NCBI GenBank assembly: GCA_036227345.1
Contig: CP109468.1
Location: 4,030,001 to 4,094,000, forward strand
Length of the DNA stretch: 64,000 bases
Direction of reading: 5' to 3'
Origin: Streptomyces sp. NBC_01463
Lineage (GTDB): Bacteria > Actinomycetota > Actinomycetes > Streptomycetales > Streptomycetaceae
The position numbers and the translations under genes were made by a program. Below, in pieces: positions 56,396 to 64,000 of the stretch (its first letter is position 1; every line of letters starts with the position of its first letter). The notes under the pieces were generated by a model. It saw only the letters and a program-made list of their open reading frames with translations. It ran no database searches and had not been told where the DNA came from.

Positions 56396-57990
56396 CGGGA
56401 CCCACCTCCCCGGGGTCCGCCGTCCGGGCCGCCCGGCACGGTGACCGGCAGGTCTCCCGCCTCCGCGACAGCCGACAGTTCCTCGCCGGTCAACGCCCAG
56501 TACGCGGCCCCCATCTTGTGCAGGGTCTCGCGCCACTCGGCCTCGGGGGCCGAGTCGGCGACGATGCCGGCACAGCTCTGAGTGGAGTAGACCGGCCCGT
56601 CGCGCACGATCGTGCGGATGCAGAGCGCGAACTGCCCCCAGCCGCGCACATCGACCAGGCCGACGGCTCCCGCGTACATGCCACGCGGCTCGGTCTCCAG
56701 CTCCTCGATGATCGCCATGGCGCGGATCTTCGGTGCGCCGGTCACCGTCCCCGCGGGGAACGTCGCCCGGAGCGCCGACCACACGTCGGCCTCCGGGGCA
56801 AGCCGCCCTTCGACGGTGGAGACCAGGTGGTAGACGTGGGAGAACGCCTCCACCTCCATCAGACGTCCGGCGGTCAGCGTCTGCGGCACACAGACACGCC
56901 CGATGTCGTTGCGGCACAGGTCGACGAGCATCACGTGCTCGGCCCGTTCCTTCTCGCTCGCGAGCAGTTCGGTGACGCGCCGCGCGTCGGCCTCGGTGTC
57001 ACCGCTGCGCCGGGTGGTTCCGGCGATGGGCCGCATCACGATGCGTTCGCCCTCGGTCTTGAACAGCAGCTCGGGGCTGGCGCCGATGAGTGTGGCGCCG
57101 GCGTGCGGCACCAGATACATGTACGGGGACGGGTTGCGGTCCCGCAGCCGCCGGTAGGCGTCGAGCGGGGTCAGCGCGGTGGTGACGTCGATCCGGTGCC
57201 CGATCTGGATCTGGTAGATGTCACCGACACCGATGTGCTCCAGGCAACGGCCGGCGCGTGCGAGGAAGGTCTCCCGGTCGGCGCTGTCGCGCACGGACAG
57301 CGGTGCGGGCGCGGCCGGTACGGGCTCCTCGACGGCGTCCGCCGCGGCACGCGCCGCCTCCACGATGTCGAACGGCGCGGGCTGCGGGAACTCTGCTGCC
57401 CGGGCCCGGAAGTGGAGGGCCCTGCCGGTGCTCGTGTCGTACCGGACGGTGTTGCGGTAGAGGGCCAGCACGCAGTCCGGTCCGGTGGCGCCCGTGCGCG
57501 GGGGAAGGTCCTCCAGGTGCCAGGCGGTCCCGTAGCCGAGGGTGGCCAGGAACCCGAACACGTAGGAGTCCACAGGCTGTTCGGTGTGCAACGCGAACAG
57601 GTTCTGAGCGGCTGCGAGCAGCTCCAGGGCCTGGCCCTGCCCGTCGATGCGCAGGGAGCCGGCAACCGGCGGGCCCAGACCGAGCCCGTCGGCCACCGCG
57701 AACAGAGCGGTGGCGACGGCCTCGGTCCCGGTGACGGTGATGTGCCCGGGGTGGATGCGGATCTCGGCGAGCCGGTCGTAGCCGATGACCGCCGATGTGC
57801 AGTCCTGCTGCGGGCCCTGCGGCGACTCCAGCAGGAAGACGTCGTCGCCGTGGATCTCGCGCAGGGCGGTGCACAGGTCGAGCGGGCGGTGTTCCGGGAG
57901 GGGGGTCTCCTCGATGTGGACGTGGATGGCGGGCGGTGGCCGGTACTGCGGGGCGCACGGCGCCGCCGGGGATTTCAGCAACGTGGTCAA
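56392..57990 (-). CDS. anthranilate synthase component I
   Basis: A 532-residue chorismate-using enzyme. PIAGT at 321-325 has Ala where aminodeoxychorismate synthase (PabB) has Lys, which supports anthranilate synthase. DLCRNDIGRV, GAPKIRAM and LLES (53-56) are also present. LLES is part of the tryptophan-binding site in TrpE proteins, so feedback insensitivity is not evident. Starts with TTG at 57990, with a weak GGAAAGCGAG site; no better start was seen. With the amidotransferase it makes anthranilate for tryptophan, matching the halogenase. Confidence 0.87.
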   Translation of the reverse strand: MTTLLKSPAAPCAPQYRPPPAIHVHIEETPLPEHRPLDLCTALREIHGDDVFLLESPQGPQQDCTSAVIGYDRLAEIRIHPGHITVTGTEAVATALFAVADGLGLGPPVAGSLRIDGQGQALELLAAAQNLFALHTEQPVDSYVFGFLATLGYGTAWHLEDLPPRTGATGPDCVLALYRNTVRYDTSTGRALHFRARAAEFPQPAPFDIVEAARAAADAVEEPVPAAPAPLSVRDSADRETFLARAGRCLEHIGVGDIYQIQIGHRIDVTTALTPLDAYRRLRDRNPSPYMYLVPHAGATLIGASPELLFKTEGERIVMRPIAGTTRRSGDTEADARRVTELLASEKERAEHVMLVDLCRNDIGRVCVPQTLTAGRLMEVEAFSHVYHLVSTVEGRLAPEADVWSALRATFPAGTVTGAPKIRAMAIIEELETEPRGMYAGAVGLVDVRGWGQFALCIRTIVRDGPVYSTQSCAGIVADSAPEAEWRETLHKMGAAYWALTGEELSAVAEAGDLPVTVPGGPDGGPRGGGSR

Positions 57991-58013
57991 GGGCTTCTCG
58001 CTTTCCGGTCTTC

Positions 58014-58997
58014 TCAGCCGAGTACGTAGCCGTCCGCGTCTCGCAGGCCGCGGGAGCGGCGCAGGTCGCTGAGGATGAAACTGCGCTGCAGCCAGCGGTC
58101 GTTGCCGTCGTAGCGGGGCCGGAACGCGGTCCGGCCGTGGACGGTGACCCGGTTGTCGACGACGGCCAGGTCACCGGGTTCCAGCAGGGCGGTCCGTGCG
58201 GTCAGGTCGAACAGCTCCTGGAGTTCGAGCAGGGCGCGTCCGGCACGCGGGGTGAGCGGCTCGGTGGCCGCGAAGTCGACCCGTACGTCGGGGTCGTCGG
58301 GCGCCCCGAACAGGACGGCGTGCGCTTCGGTGGCCCCCGAGGCCGCACCGAAGGACGGCGGGGCGGCGGTGCGGAACTCCTGACTGAACAGCGCCTCACG
58401 GCCGTCCGCCGAGAGCAGCGGCAGCACCTGACGGGTGCAGCCGGTGCGGAGTCCGGCGATGCCCTCGTGGTCGGCGCGCAGGCACAGGAGCATGACGAAG
58501 TCGGGGCGGTGGGGGTGGAAGGCGTTCTCGGTGTGGAAGGTGAGCAGCACCGATCCGGCGTTGCCCTGGAAGTCCTCCTGTCCCGGCACCGGGACGACGT
58601 CCTGCACGAGCGCACCGCCCTTCTCGGGACGGAACGCCGCCGGGTCGCCGAGCCCGCCGGCGATCATCAGCAGCAGTGCGGCGGGCAGCGCCGCGGTGCG
58701 CTGCACGGAGCCGGCGGCCGCGGGGGTGGGCGGCAGGCCGGCGTCCCCCACCGGGAGCCCGCGTACCAGCAGGGTTCCCGTGGGGCCCGAGTCACGGCGG
58801 AAGTCCCTCAGCGTGCGCCGGAGTTCCACGGGGAGGTCGGACCAGGCGTGCCGGGCGGCGGCGACCCAGGCTCGGTCGTCGACGCGGTCGCCGGCGGCCG
58901 TGGGGATTGTCCGGGCCACATCGGCGATGGCCCCGGCCCGGTCGGTCATGTCGGCCACGGGGGTCGTGGCGCCGGTGGAGTGGATGGTTGCTGTCAT
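58014..58997 (-). CDS. AsnO-like Fe(II)/2-oxoglutarate hydroxylase
   Basis: A 327-residue clavaminate synthase-type oxygenase. Iron ligands His155 and Glu157 (FHTENAF) and His287 (VTVHGR) coincide with the residue numbers I recall for AsnO, the L-asparagine 3-hydroxylase of the CDA cluster; 2-oxoglutarate would bind the Arg in LQRSF. It likely hydroxylates a free amino acid, Asn or a close relative, at C-beta. The ATG at 58997 follows AGGAAGG; earlier in-frame codons fall in the YbaK gene and are not used. Lies 23 bp upstream of the anthranilate synthase genes. Confidence 0.88.
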   Translation of the reverse strand: MTATIHSTGATTPVADMTDRAGAIADVARTIPTAAGDRVDDRAWVAAARHAWSDLPVELRRTLRDFRRDSGPTGTLLVRGLPVGDAGLPPTPAAAGSVQRTAALPAALLLMIAGGLGDPAAFRPEKGGALVQDVVPVPGQEDFQGNAGSVLLTFHTENAFHPHRPDFVMLLCLRADHEGIAGLRTGCTRQVLPLLSADGREALFSQEFRTAAPPSFGAASGATEAHAVLFGAPDDPDVRVDFAATEPLTPRAGRALLELQELFDLTARTALLEPGDLAVVDNRVTVHGRTAFRPRYDGNDRWLQRSFILSDLRRSRGLRDADGYVLG

Positions 58998-59049
58998 CTG
59001 TGCTTCGCCTTCCTGGTGGTCCTGTACGTCCTCGGTGGTGCGGCCGGGT

Positions 59050-59592
59050 TCACGCGGCCCGCGCGACGGGCGGGGCGAAGAGGCCCGTGGTGCCGGGCCG
59101 GTCCGCGATCGGTGCCACCCGGGGTTCGGCAAGGGCCCGGTAGGCGTGCGCGGACAGGGCAACCGACTGATCGAGCCGGGCGGCGTTGAAGTAGATCTCG
59201 TCCTGCGCCAGCAGGCCGGGGTCCACGACCACGTGCAGGTCCGGATGGAACGAGAACGGCACGATGGAACCGCTGACGCAGCCCGTGAGCCGTTCCGCGC
59301 TGGCCCGGTCGGCGAAGCCCGCACGGACTCCGCCGACCGCCGCGCACACCGCGTCGAGATCGACGCGGTGGTCCCCGCGCACCACCGCGAGCACGTACTG
59401 CCGCTTCTTGCCCTTCAGGGCGACCCGGATCACCAGTGATTTCGCCGCCTGCCGCAGGGGGTGACCGCGCAACAGACTCGCCAGGTCGGTCGCCCCCTGC
59501 GGCGGATGCCCGATGAACCGGTGGGGGTGGGGCGCGAAGGCCAGCAAATCCATCAGCCGGGCCCGGGCCCAGGGGCTAGGAGCGACCGGCAC
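59050..59592 (-). CDS. YbaK/ProX-type aminoacyl-tRNA deacylase-like protein
   Basis: A 180-residue YbaK/EbsC-family protein. These domains clear mischarged tRNA in trans (for example Ala- or Cys-tRNA-Pro). Recognisable: [44 protein letters not shown] core (split here), GGVRAGFAD, and [10 protein letters not shown]. The GTG at 59592 overlaps the mbtH gene end by 17 nt; an ATG at 59553, near the point where family similarity begins, is an alternative start. In this NRPS cluster it may hydrolyse tRNA charged with pathway amino acids such as diaminopropionate or chlorotryptophan; this is inference. Confidence 0.85.
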   Translation of the reverse strand: MPVAPSPWARARLMDLLAFAPHPHRFIGHPPQGATDLASLLRGHPLRQAAKSLVIRVALKGKKRQYVLAVVRGDHRVDLDAVCAAVGGVRAGFADRASAERLTGCVSGSIVPFSFHPDLHVVVDPGLLAQDEIYFNAARLDQSVALSAHAYRALAEPRVAPIADRPGTTGLFAPPVARAA

Positions 59593-59797
59593 GGGACATC
59601 GCCTCGGCCACGGAACGCGGACGCATGTCGGTCCAGTGCTCCTCGATGTGGGCCAGGCTCTCCGCGTGGCTGCCCTCCTCCCGGGCGACCCGCCAGCCGG
59701 CGGGGACCTCCGCGAAGGCGGGCCACAGGGAGAACTGGTCCTCGTCGTTCATCAGCACGAGGTAGCGCCCCTCGGTGTCCTCGAACGGATTGGTCAT
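59576..59797 (-). CDS. MbtH-like NRPS helper protein
   Basis: A 73-residue MbtH protein that binds and stabilises adenylation domains. Family residues are present: [24 protein letters not shown], then VPAGW and the closing HWTDMRPRS. It lies between the SbnA-like and YbaK-like genes in the operon and overlaps the latter. Needed for activity or solubility of the NRPS whose end is at 63 kb. Confidence 0.97.
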   Translation of the reverse strand: MTNPFEDTEGRYLVLMNDEDQFSLWPAFAEVPAGWRVAREEGSHAESLAHIEEHWTDMRPRSVAEAMSRAGRS

Positions 59798-59868
59798 GAC
59801 GCGCTCGCTTCCTGCCGTACGGGTGGTCCGTACGGCTGTCGATAAGAAGGGGCCCGGGGGACGGGCGG

Positions 59869-60858
59869 TCAGGCCGCAGCCTGCTCGGTGACGTCCTGCG
59901 GACTCAGGGCGGTGCTGCCGTAGATGCCCTGCACCCAGTTGGTCTGGTAGACGGTGTCCAGATAGCGCTCACCCAGGTCGGGCGAGATGGTGACCGCGGT
60001 CGTCCCGGCGCGTTCGGCGTCGTGGGCCTCCAGCCAGGAGGCCGCTCCCGCGACGACGGTCCCGGTGGATCCGCCGAAGAGGAAGCCGCGGCCGGCCAGC
60101 CGGTGGCACATCCGGACGGTGTCGGTCTCCGGGACCAGCACCACCTCGTCGATGTACGCCTCGTCGAGGATCTCCGGGCGCACCCCCGCGCCGAGGCCGG
60201 GAATCATCCGGGTTTCCGGCGGGCCGCCGAAGGTCACGGAGCCCACGCTGTCCACGGCGATGATGCGCACGTGCGGACGGCGCTCCTTGAACCAGCGGGC
60301 GCACCCCATCAGGGTGCCGGTGGTGCCGGCTCCCACGAAGAGCACGTCCAGGCCGGGGAAGTCCCGGGCGATGGGAGGCGCGGTCCAGCGGTAGTGAGCC
60401 CGCCAGTTGTCGGAGTTCGTGTACTGGTTGAGCCAGACGTGCCGGGGGTCGGCGGCGCACAGGGCGCGCACCTGGGCCAGTCTCGCTCCGAGGAACCCCT
60501 CCTCCGGATCGGGTTCGGTGACGATGTGGACATCGGCTCCCAGGGCCTCCATCAGCCGCCGCGAGGAAAGATTGCAGCGGGAGTCGGTGACACAGAGAAA
60601 GCGGTAGCCCTTGCTCGCCGCGATCATGCTGAGCGCCACGCCGAGGTTCCCGGACGAGGACTCCACAAGAATCGAGCCGGGGGTGAGCACCCCGCTGCGT
60701 TCAGCCGCCTCGACCATGGCCAGGGCGGGTTTGAGTTTGATGGAACCTGAGAAATTGAATCCCTCGCACTTGAGGAAGAGCGAAGTGCCGAGAACGGGCC
60801 TCAGATCTATGTAGAGGTCGTCCTCGTTGAATTCCTGCGGAGCCGAGATGATCGGCAC
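59869..60858 (-). CDS. SbnA-like N-(2-amino-2-carboxyethyl)-L-glutamate synthase
   Basis: A 329-residue cysteine-synthase-fold PLP enzyme, SbnA type. It joins O-phospho-L-serine and L-glutamate to ACEGA, the precursor of 2,3-diaminopropionate. PLP lysine is Lys41 (SGSIKLKPA), phosphate loop SSSGNLG, and [10 protein letters not shown]; ends with [11 protein letters not shown]. Starts with GTG at 60858. The partner SbnB-like gene lies 41 bp upstream. Together they supply L-Dap for the NRPS, as in staphyloferrin B and viomycin-type pathways. Confidence 0.92.
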   Translation of the reverse strand: MPIISAPQEFNEDDLYIDLRPVLGTSLFLKCEGFNFSGSIKLKPALAMVEAAERSGVLTPGSILVESSSGNLGVALSMIAASKGYRFLCVTDSRCNLSSRRLMEALGADVHIVTEPDPEEGFLGARLAQVRALCAADPRHVWLNQYTNSDNWRAHYRWTAPPIARDFPGLDVLFVGAGTTGTLMGCARWFKERRPHVRIIAVDSVGSVTFGGPPETRMIPGLGAGVRPEILDEAYIDEVVLVPETDTVRMCHRLAGRGFLFGGSTGTVVAGAASWLEAHDAERAGTTAVTISPDLGERYLDTVYQTNWVQGIYGSTALSPQDVTEQAAA

Positions 60859-60899
60859 GCTGCCTCCCGCGTTCGGGCTTGGACGTGAAGGCGGAAAGG

Positions 60900-61925
60900 T
60901 CAGCCGTAACGGCTCATGTCATGGAAGAAGCCGTCGACGACCGCCAGTTCCCCCGCGGCGCGCACGGTGTCGTAGACATGCCTGCCGAGCGCGAGGTCGA
61001 GGACGCCGAGGCCGAACGGTGAGAAGACCACCGGACGGTCGGTGGCCGGCTCGACTGCTCCGGTGAGCACGTCGTGGAGGGTGCCGTGCACGAAGTCCCT
61101 GTTCCCGGTCCGCTGTTCGGCCAGGTGCAGGGAAGTATTGGCCTTGAGACAGTGCTCGACGTCGTCCACGATGTTCGTGGCCGCGAGCACGACGTCGGGC
61201 GACAGGTCACGGAGAGAGATGTGCAGCACGAGTGGGTTGTGTGCGAACCATTCGCTCTCGGTGACGTGCGGCTCCCCCGCGACGGTGGCGAAGACGACGA
61301 TGTCGCAGGAGCGGATCAGCTTCTCGGCGCTGTCGTGCACGGTGACCGTGCCGGCCGAACCGGAGCGCTCCAGGTAGTCGGCGAAGCCGTCGGCGTGCTC
61401 GCGCGAGAGGTCGTGCACACCGCACTCGTCGAACTCCCAGCCGGTGCCCGCCAGATAGGTGTGGAGGTAGCGCGCGATGAGTCCGACGCCGAAGAAGCCG
61501 ATGGTGCGGGGGCGTGCGCGGCCCCGGGTCAGGACGTCGGCGGCGAGTGCGGCCGAGGCGGCGGTCCGGGTGGCGCTGATGATGGAGCTTTCGAGGCAGG
61601 CCAGCGGATAGCCGGTCTCCGGGTCGTTGAGGATGAGCACGGCGGACGCGCGGGGCAGGCCCGCCGCCACGTTCTCCGGGAAGCTGGATATCCATTTCAG
61701 GCCGTCGACGGGGGCGTCCCCGCCGATCGAGGCGGGCAGCGCGATGATGCGGGATGTGGGCCGGTCGGGGAAGCGCAGGAAGTACGAGGGCGGGTTGACG
61801 GTGTCGCCCTCGCCGTGGGTGCGGTAGGCGGCCTCCACGAGGTCGACGACGTCCTGGTGCCGGCCGTCGAGGACACGGTCGACCTCGGCTCCCGGTATCA
61901 CGGCGAAGGTGGGACTCGGTGTCAT
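60900..61925 (-). CDS. SbnB-like dehydrogenase (ornithine cyclodeaminase family)
   Basis: A 341-residue member of the ornithine cyclodeaminase/mu-crystallin family, SbnB type. It oxidises and splits ACEGA, giving L-2,3-diaminopropionate and 2-oxoglutarate with NAD. Seen: DGLKWISSFPEN, ESSIISATRTAA, and the NAD loop FFGVGLIARY. ATG at 61925. It is 41 bp upstream of the SbnA-like gene and 40 bp downstream of the SyrP-like oxygenase gene. Confidence 0.92.
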   Translation of the reverse strand: MTPSPTFAVIPGAEVDRVLDGRHQDVVDLVEAAYRTHGEGDTVNPPSYFLRFPDRPTSRIIALPASIGGDAPVDGLKWISSFPENVAAGLPRASAVLILNDPETGYPLACLESSIISATRTAASAALAADVLTRGRARPRTIGFFGVGLIARYLHTYLAGTGWEFDECGVHDLSREHADGFADYLERSGSAGTVTVHDSAEKLIRSCDIVVFATVAGEPHVTESEWFAHNPLVLHISLRDLSPDVVLAATNIVDDVEHCLKANTSLHLAEQRTGNRDFVHGTLHDVLTGAVEPATDRPVVFSPFGLGVLDLALGRHVYDTVRAAGELAVVDGFFHDMSRYG

Positions 61926-61965
61926 GCGGGGCTCTCCCGTAGGGGTGCGGATGGTGGTACGGAGG

Positions 61966-62970
61966 TCAGTTCAGGTCCATGACGTGGCCGGCGAGCCGGG
62001 TCGGGTTGCCGAGGATCACGACGATCTCGCGCTCGCCCCGGTACTCCTCGCGGCTGTGCGCCATCCGGATGTTGTCCACCAGCAGGACGTCGCCGGCCTG
62101 CCACGGCTCGCGCCGGGTGGCGCCTCCGTAGGCCTGGTTGATCGTGGCGATCACCTCGGCGGAGATCGGTGTGCCGTCGCCGTGCGCGGTGGTGAAGGGA
62201 AGCGAGTCGGCGCCGTACACATCCGTGAGGTACTCGCGGATCATCGGGTCGAGAGTGAGTTCGTTCAGGAAGGCGATCTGGTTGAACCAGAGGGGCCTTC
62301 CGCTGACCGGGTGGTCGCTCACCGCAGACCGGCGCTGGCGGGTGCGCAGGGCGCCGTCGTCCAGCCAGGCGTGCTCGATCCCTGACGCGGCGCAGTACTC
62401 GGCCACCTGTCCCGGGTCGTCGGTGCCGAAGGCCTCGGTCCAGGCGACACCGACCTCACGGTAGGTGCGTGTCAGTTGCCATCCCTCGCGGGCGAACCGG
62501 GCGACGAGCCCGGCGGGCAGGGCGCTCAGCACCTCCTGGGCGTCGGCGACGGCGGTCGCGCCGCCTTCCCGGGGCGCGATGAGGCAGCCGAAGACGGCGA
62601 GGGCGGGCACCTCGGCGGCGTAGCTCAACTCGTGGTGCATGCACATCGGTTCGTCCGGGGGCCATTCGGAGGATCCCTGCACACCGGGACGGTAGGAGCG
62701 GCGGCCGGCGAAGCGCTCCCGCTCCTGCACGGGGTCGACGCCCAGCGCACGGGAGACGGCTTCGACGGCCTCGGGAGTGGTGACGGCGAGGCCGCGCAGC
62801 AGCACGGCACCGTGTTCGGCGAGGGCGCGCAGCACGGTGGTGCGCTGCTCCGCGGCCCAGGAGGCCGCGTCGGCGGGGTCCGGGGCGCGCAGGACGGCGA
62901 CACCGCCCGGAGGTGGTGCCTTTACCGGGTCGTACTCCGCTTCCGCGGTGGCTTCGAGTACGGACGTCAT
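61966..62970 (-). CDS. SyrP-like Fe(II)/2-oxoglutarate oxygenase (TauD family)
   Basis: A 334-residue TauD-type oxygenase. The facial triad is His112, Glu114 (MHHELSY) and His305 (RMAHSREEY), so it uses HxE in place of HxD. The closest functional model is SyrP, which hydroxylates aspartate at C-beta while bound to an NRPS carrier domain. Here the target might be Asp, Asn or Dap. ATG at 62970. It is the first gene after the NRPS in the operon (61 bp gap). Confidence 0.83.
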   Translation of the reverse strand: MTSVLEATAEAEYDPVKAPPPGGVAVLRAPDPADAASWAAEQRTTVLRALAEHGAVLLRGLAVTTPEAVEAVSRALGVDPVQERERFAGRRSYRPGVQGSSEWPPDEPMCMHHELSYAAEVPALAVFGCLIAPREGGATAVADAQEVLSALPAGLVARFAREGWQLTRTYREVGVAWTEAFGTDDPGQVAEYCAASGIEHAWLDDGALRTRQRRSAVSDHPVSGRPLWFNQIAFLNELTLDPMIREYLTDVYGADSLPFTTAHGDGTPISAEVIATINQAYGGATRREPWQAGDVLLVDNIRMAHSREEYRGEREIVVILGNPTRLAGHVMDLN

Positions 62971-63031
62971 CTCTCCGGTGTCTCCCTCGGTGACGGGTGG
63001 CGCGGGGTGTCGTACGGGCTTCGGCGCCGGT

Positions 63032-64000
63032 TCAGCCGACAGCGGCGGTGGGGGCGTCGGCCCGCTCGGCGAGACGCTCGGTCAGCAGGGCCGCCAGGTC
63101 GCGGAGGACCGGTGTACGGGCCAGTTCCCCGACCGTGACGAGCCGTTCGAGTGCGATCGCGAGGCGTACGGCGGTCAGCGAGGTGCCGCCGATCTCGAAG
63201 AAGTGGGCGGTGCGGCCGATGCGCTCGACCGGCACCTTGAGCACGTCCGCCCACAGTGCGGCCAGCCGGGCCTCGCTCCGGGTGCCCGGGGCCCGGCTCC
63301 CGGCACCCGCCGGGTTGTGCGCGGCCGGGTGGTCCCCGGCTCCCTCCGCCTCCCGGGTCAGGGCCTTCCGGTCGGTCTTGCCGTTGGAGGTGAGCGGCAG
63401 CGTGGGCCGGCGCTCCAGCCGCGCGGGGACCATGTAGGCGGGGAGGGTGTCCGCGAGCCGGTCCCGGACCTCGTCCGGGTGCGGGCCGTCCGCGCCGGTG
63501 TAGTACCCGACGAGGGTGCGGGCGTCGCCGCGGCCTGCGGCGACCACCGCACCGTCCCGCACCCCGGCCACCTCCAGCAGCCGGTTCTCGATCTCACCGA
63601 TCTCGATCCGGAAGCCCCGGATCTTGAGCTGGGCATCGCGCCTGCCGTGGAACTCGAGCCTTCCGTCCGGCATCCAGCGACCGAAGTCCCCCGAGCGGTA
63701 GAGCCGTTCGCCGGGCCGGTGCGGGTCGGTCATGAAGGCGGCCTTGCTGCGCACCTCGTCGTTCACGTATCCGCGGCCCACGCACACACCGGAGAAGACG
63801 ATCTCGCCGGGCGACCCCAGCGGTACCGGCTGGAGCCGCTCGTCGACGACGTACACCCTGACGTTGCGGACGGGTCTGCCGAGCGGCACGGAGGAGCCGG
63901 CCGGGGGGCGGTGCATGACCTCGTGGTTGGTGTCGTCGCACGTCTCGGTGAGTCCGTACGCGTTGCACAGCGTGACGCCGGGGAAGGAGGTGAACCAGCG
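63032..64000 (-). CDS. NRPS C-terminal part: adenylation domain and peptidyl carrier domain, 5' end outside window
   Basis: The last 322 residues of a non-ribosomal peptide synthetase. Adenylation core motifs are seen: NAYGLTET (A5), LYRSGDFGRW (A7), GRRDAQLKIRGFRIE (A8) and NGKTDRKAL (A10). A carrier domain follows with FFEIGGTSLTAV, where the Ser carries phosphopantetheine. The chain ends there with no condensation or thioesterase domain, so this is an A-PCP end, either a loading or stand-alone module. Upstream pocket residues lie outside the window, so substrate cannot be predicted; the last visible pocket positions are Ala, Asp, Asp. Confidence 0.95.
   Translation of the reverse strand, partial: RWFTSFPGVTLCNAYGLTETCDDTNHEVMHRPPAGSSVPLGRPVRNVRVYVVDERLQPVPLGSPGEIVFSGVCVGRGYVNDEVRSKAAFMTDPHRPGERLYRSGDFGRWMPDGRLEFHGRRDAQLKIRGFRIEIGEIENRLLEVAGVRDGAVVAAGRGDARTLVGYYTGADGPHPDEVRDRLADTLPAYMVPARLERRPTLPLTSNGKTDRKALTREAEGAGDHPAAHNPAGAGSRAPGTRSEARLAALWADVLKVPVERIGRTAHFFEIGGTSLTAVRLAIALERLVTVGELARTPVLRDLAALLTERLAERADAPTAAVG

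Noticed and set aside
55802..57990. Aminodeoxychorismate (PabA/PabB) synthase for an aryl-amine pathway
   Set aside because: Component I has PIAGT, not PIKGT, and no PapC-like dehydrogenase is nearby; anthranilate synthase fits the tryptophan halogenase better.

Overview
The window is high-GC chromosomal DNA from an actinomycete, almost certainly a Streptomyces. The signs are strong third-position GC, GTG/TTG starts, translationally coupled genes, rare TTA (bldA-type) codons, SARP, XRE/DUF397 and ECF regulator families, secreted subtilases, and a core block (groEL2, cold-shock gene, moaD-like, thrC, gpgS, otsA, otsB) whose order resembles the one I recall from Streptomyces coelicolor. No rRNA, tRNA, CRISPR array, IS element or replication origin was seen.

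Layout. (1) 1-2.7 kb: the edge of one biosynthetic cluster on the minus strand, with a fatty-acyl-AMP ligase running off the left end, a type II thioesterase and a SARP activator. A DMT-family exporter and an inositol-monophosphatase-like protein with an altered metal motif follow (2.8-4.6 kb). (2) 4.6-10 kb: a decayed copy of a small-protein locus, a DsrE-like protein, a secreted beta-trefoil-like protein, and an AraC / glyoxalase-fold / UvrA2-like resistance-type operon. (3) 10-18 kb: three secreted proteins (FG-GAP repeat protein coupled to a subtilase, and a right-handed beta-helix enzyme). (4) 18.2-22.9 kb: a two-gene predicted conflict/immunity system, a Trypco2-type small protein plus a 1451-residue trypsin-like protease/P-loop NTPase/TPR protein. 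(5) 22.9-27.4 kb: the intact copy of the small-protein locus, divergent from an XRE regulator/DUF397 pair, then an ECF sigma factor with a membrane partner and a winged-helix protein. (6) 27.6-39.3 kb: two very large secreted subtilases, a TrmB/LuxR-type regulator, and a CocE-type hydrolase divergent from a TetR regulator across a perfect palindrome. (7) 39.4-47.2 kb: housekeeping genes.

(8) 47.3 kb to the right end: a second cluster, of non-ribosomal peptide type, built as two convergent operons that share one strong terminator at 53.67-53.72 kb. The plus operon encodes a DUF6875-like protein, a phosphopantetheinyl transferase, a PyrH-like tryptophan (probably 5-) halogenase, its flavin reductase, a cation/proton antiporter, a chorismate-mutase-like protein and a small membrane protein. 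The minus operon encodes an NRPS ending in A-PCP, a SyrP-like and an AsnO-like hydroxylase, a SbnB/SbnA pair for 2,3-diaminopropionate, MbtH, a YbaK-type aminoacyl-tRNA deacylase, anthranilate synthase (two subunits), a type II DAHP synthase and a LuxR-type regulator.

Read together, the second cluster should make a chlorinated-tryptophan peptide that also contains diaminopropionate and beta-hydroxylated (Asn/Asp-type) residues, with its own shikimate/anthranilate supply. The product is not identified. The least described pieces are the small-protein locus, present twice with a shared inverted-repeat operator, and the Trypco2/protease-NTPase-TPR pair.
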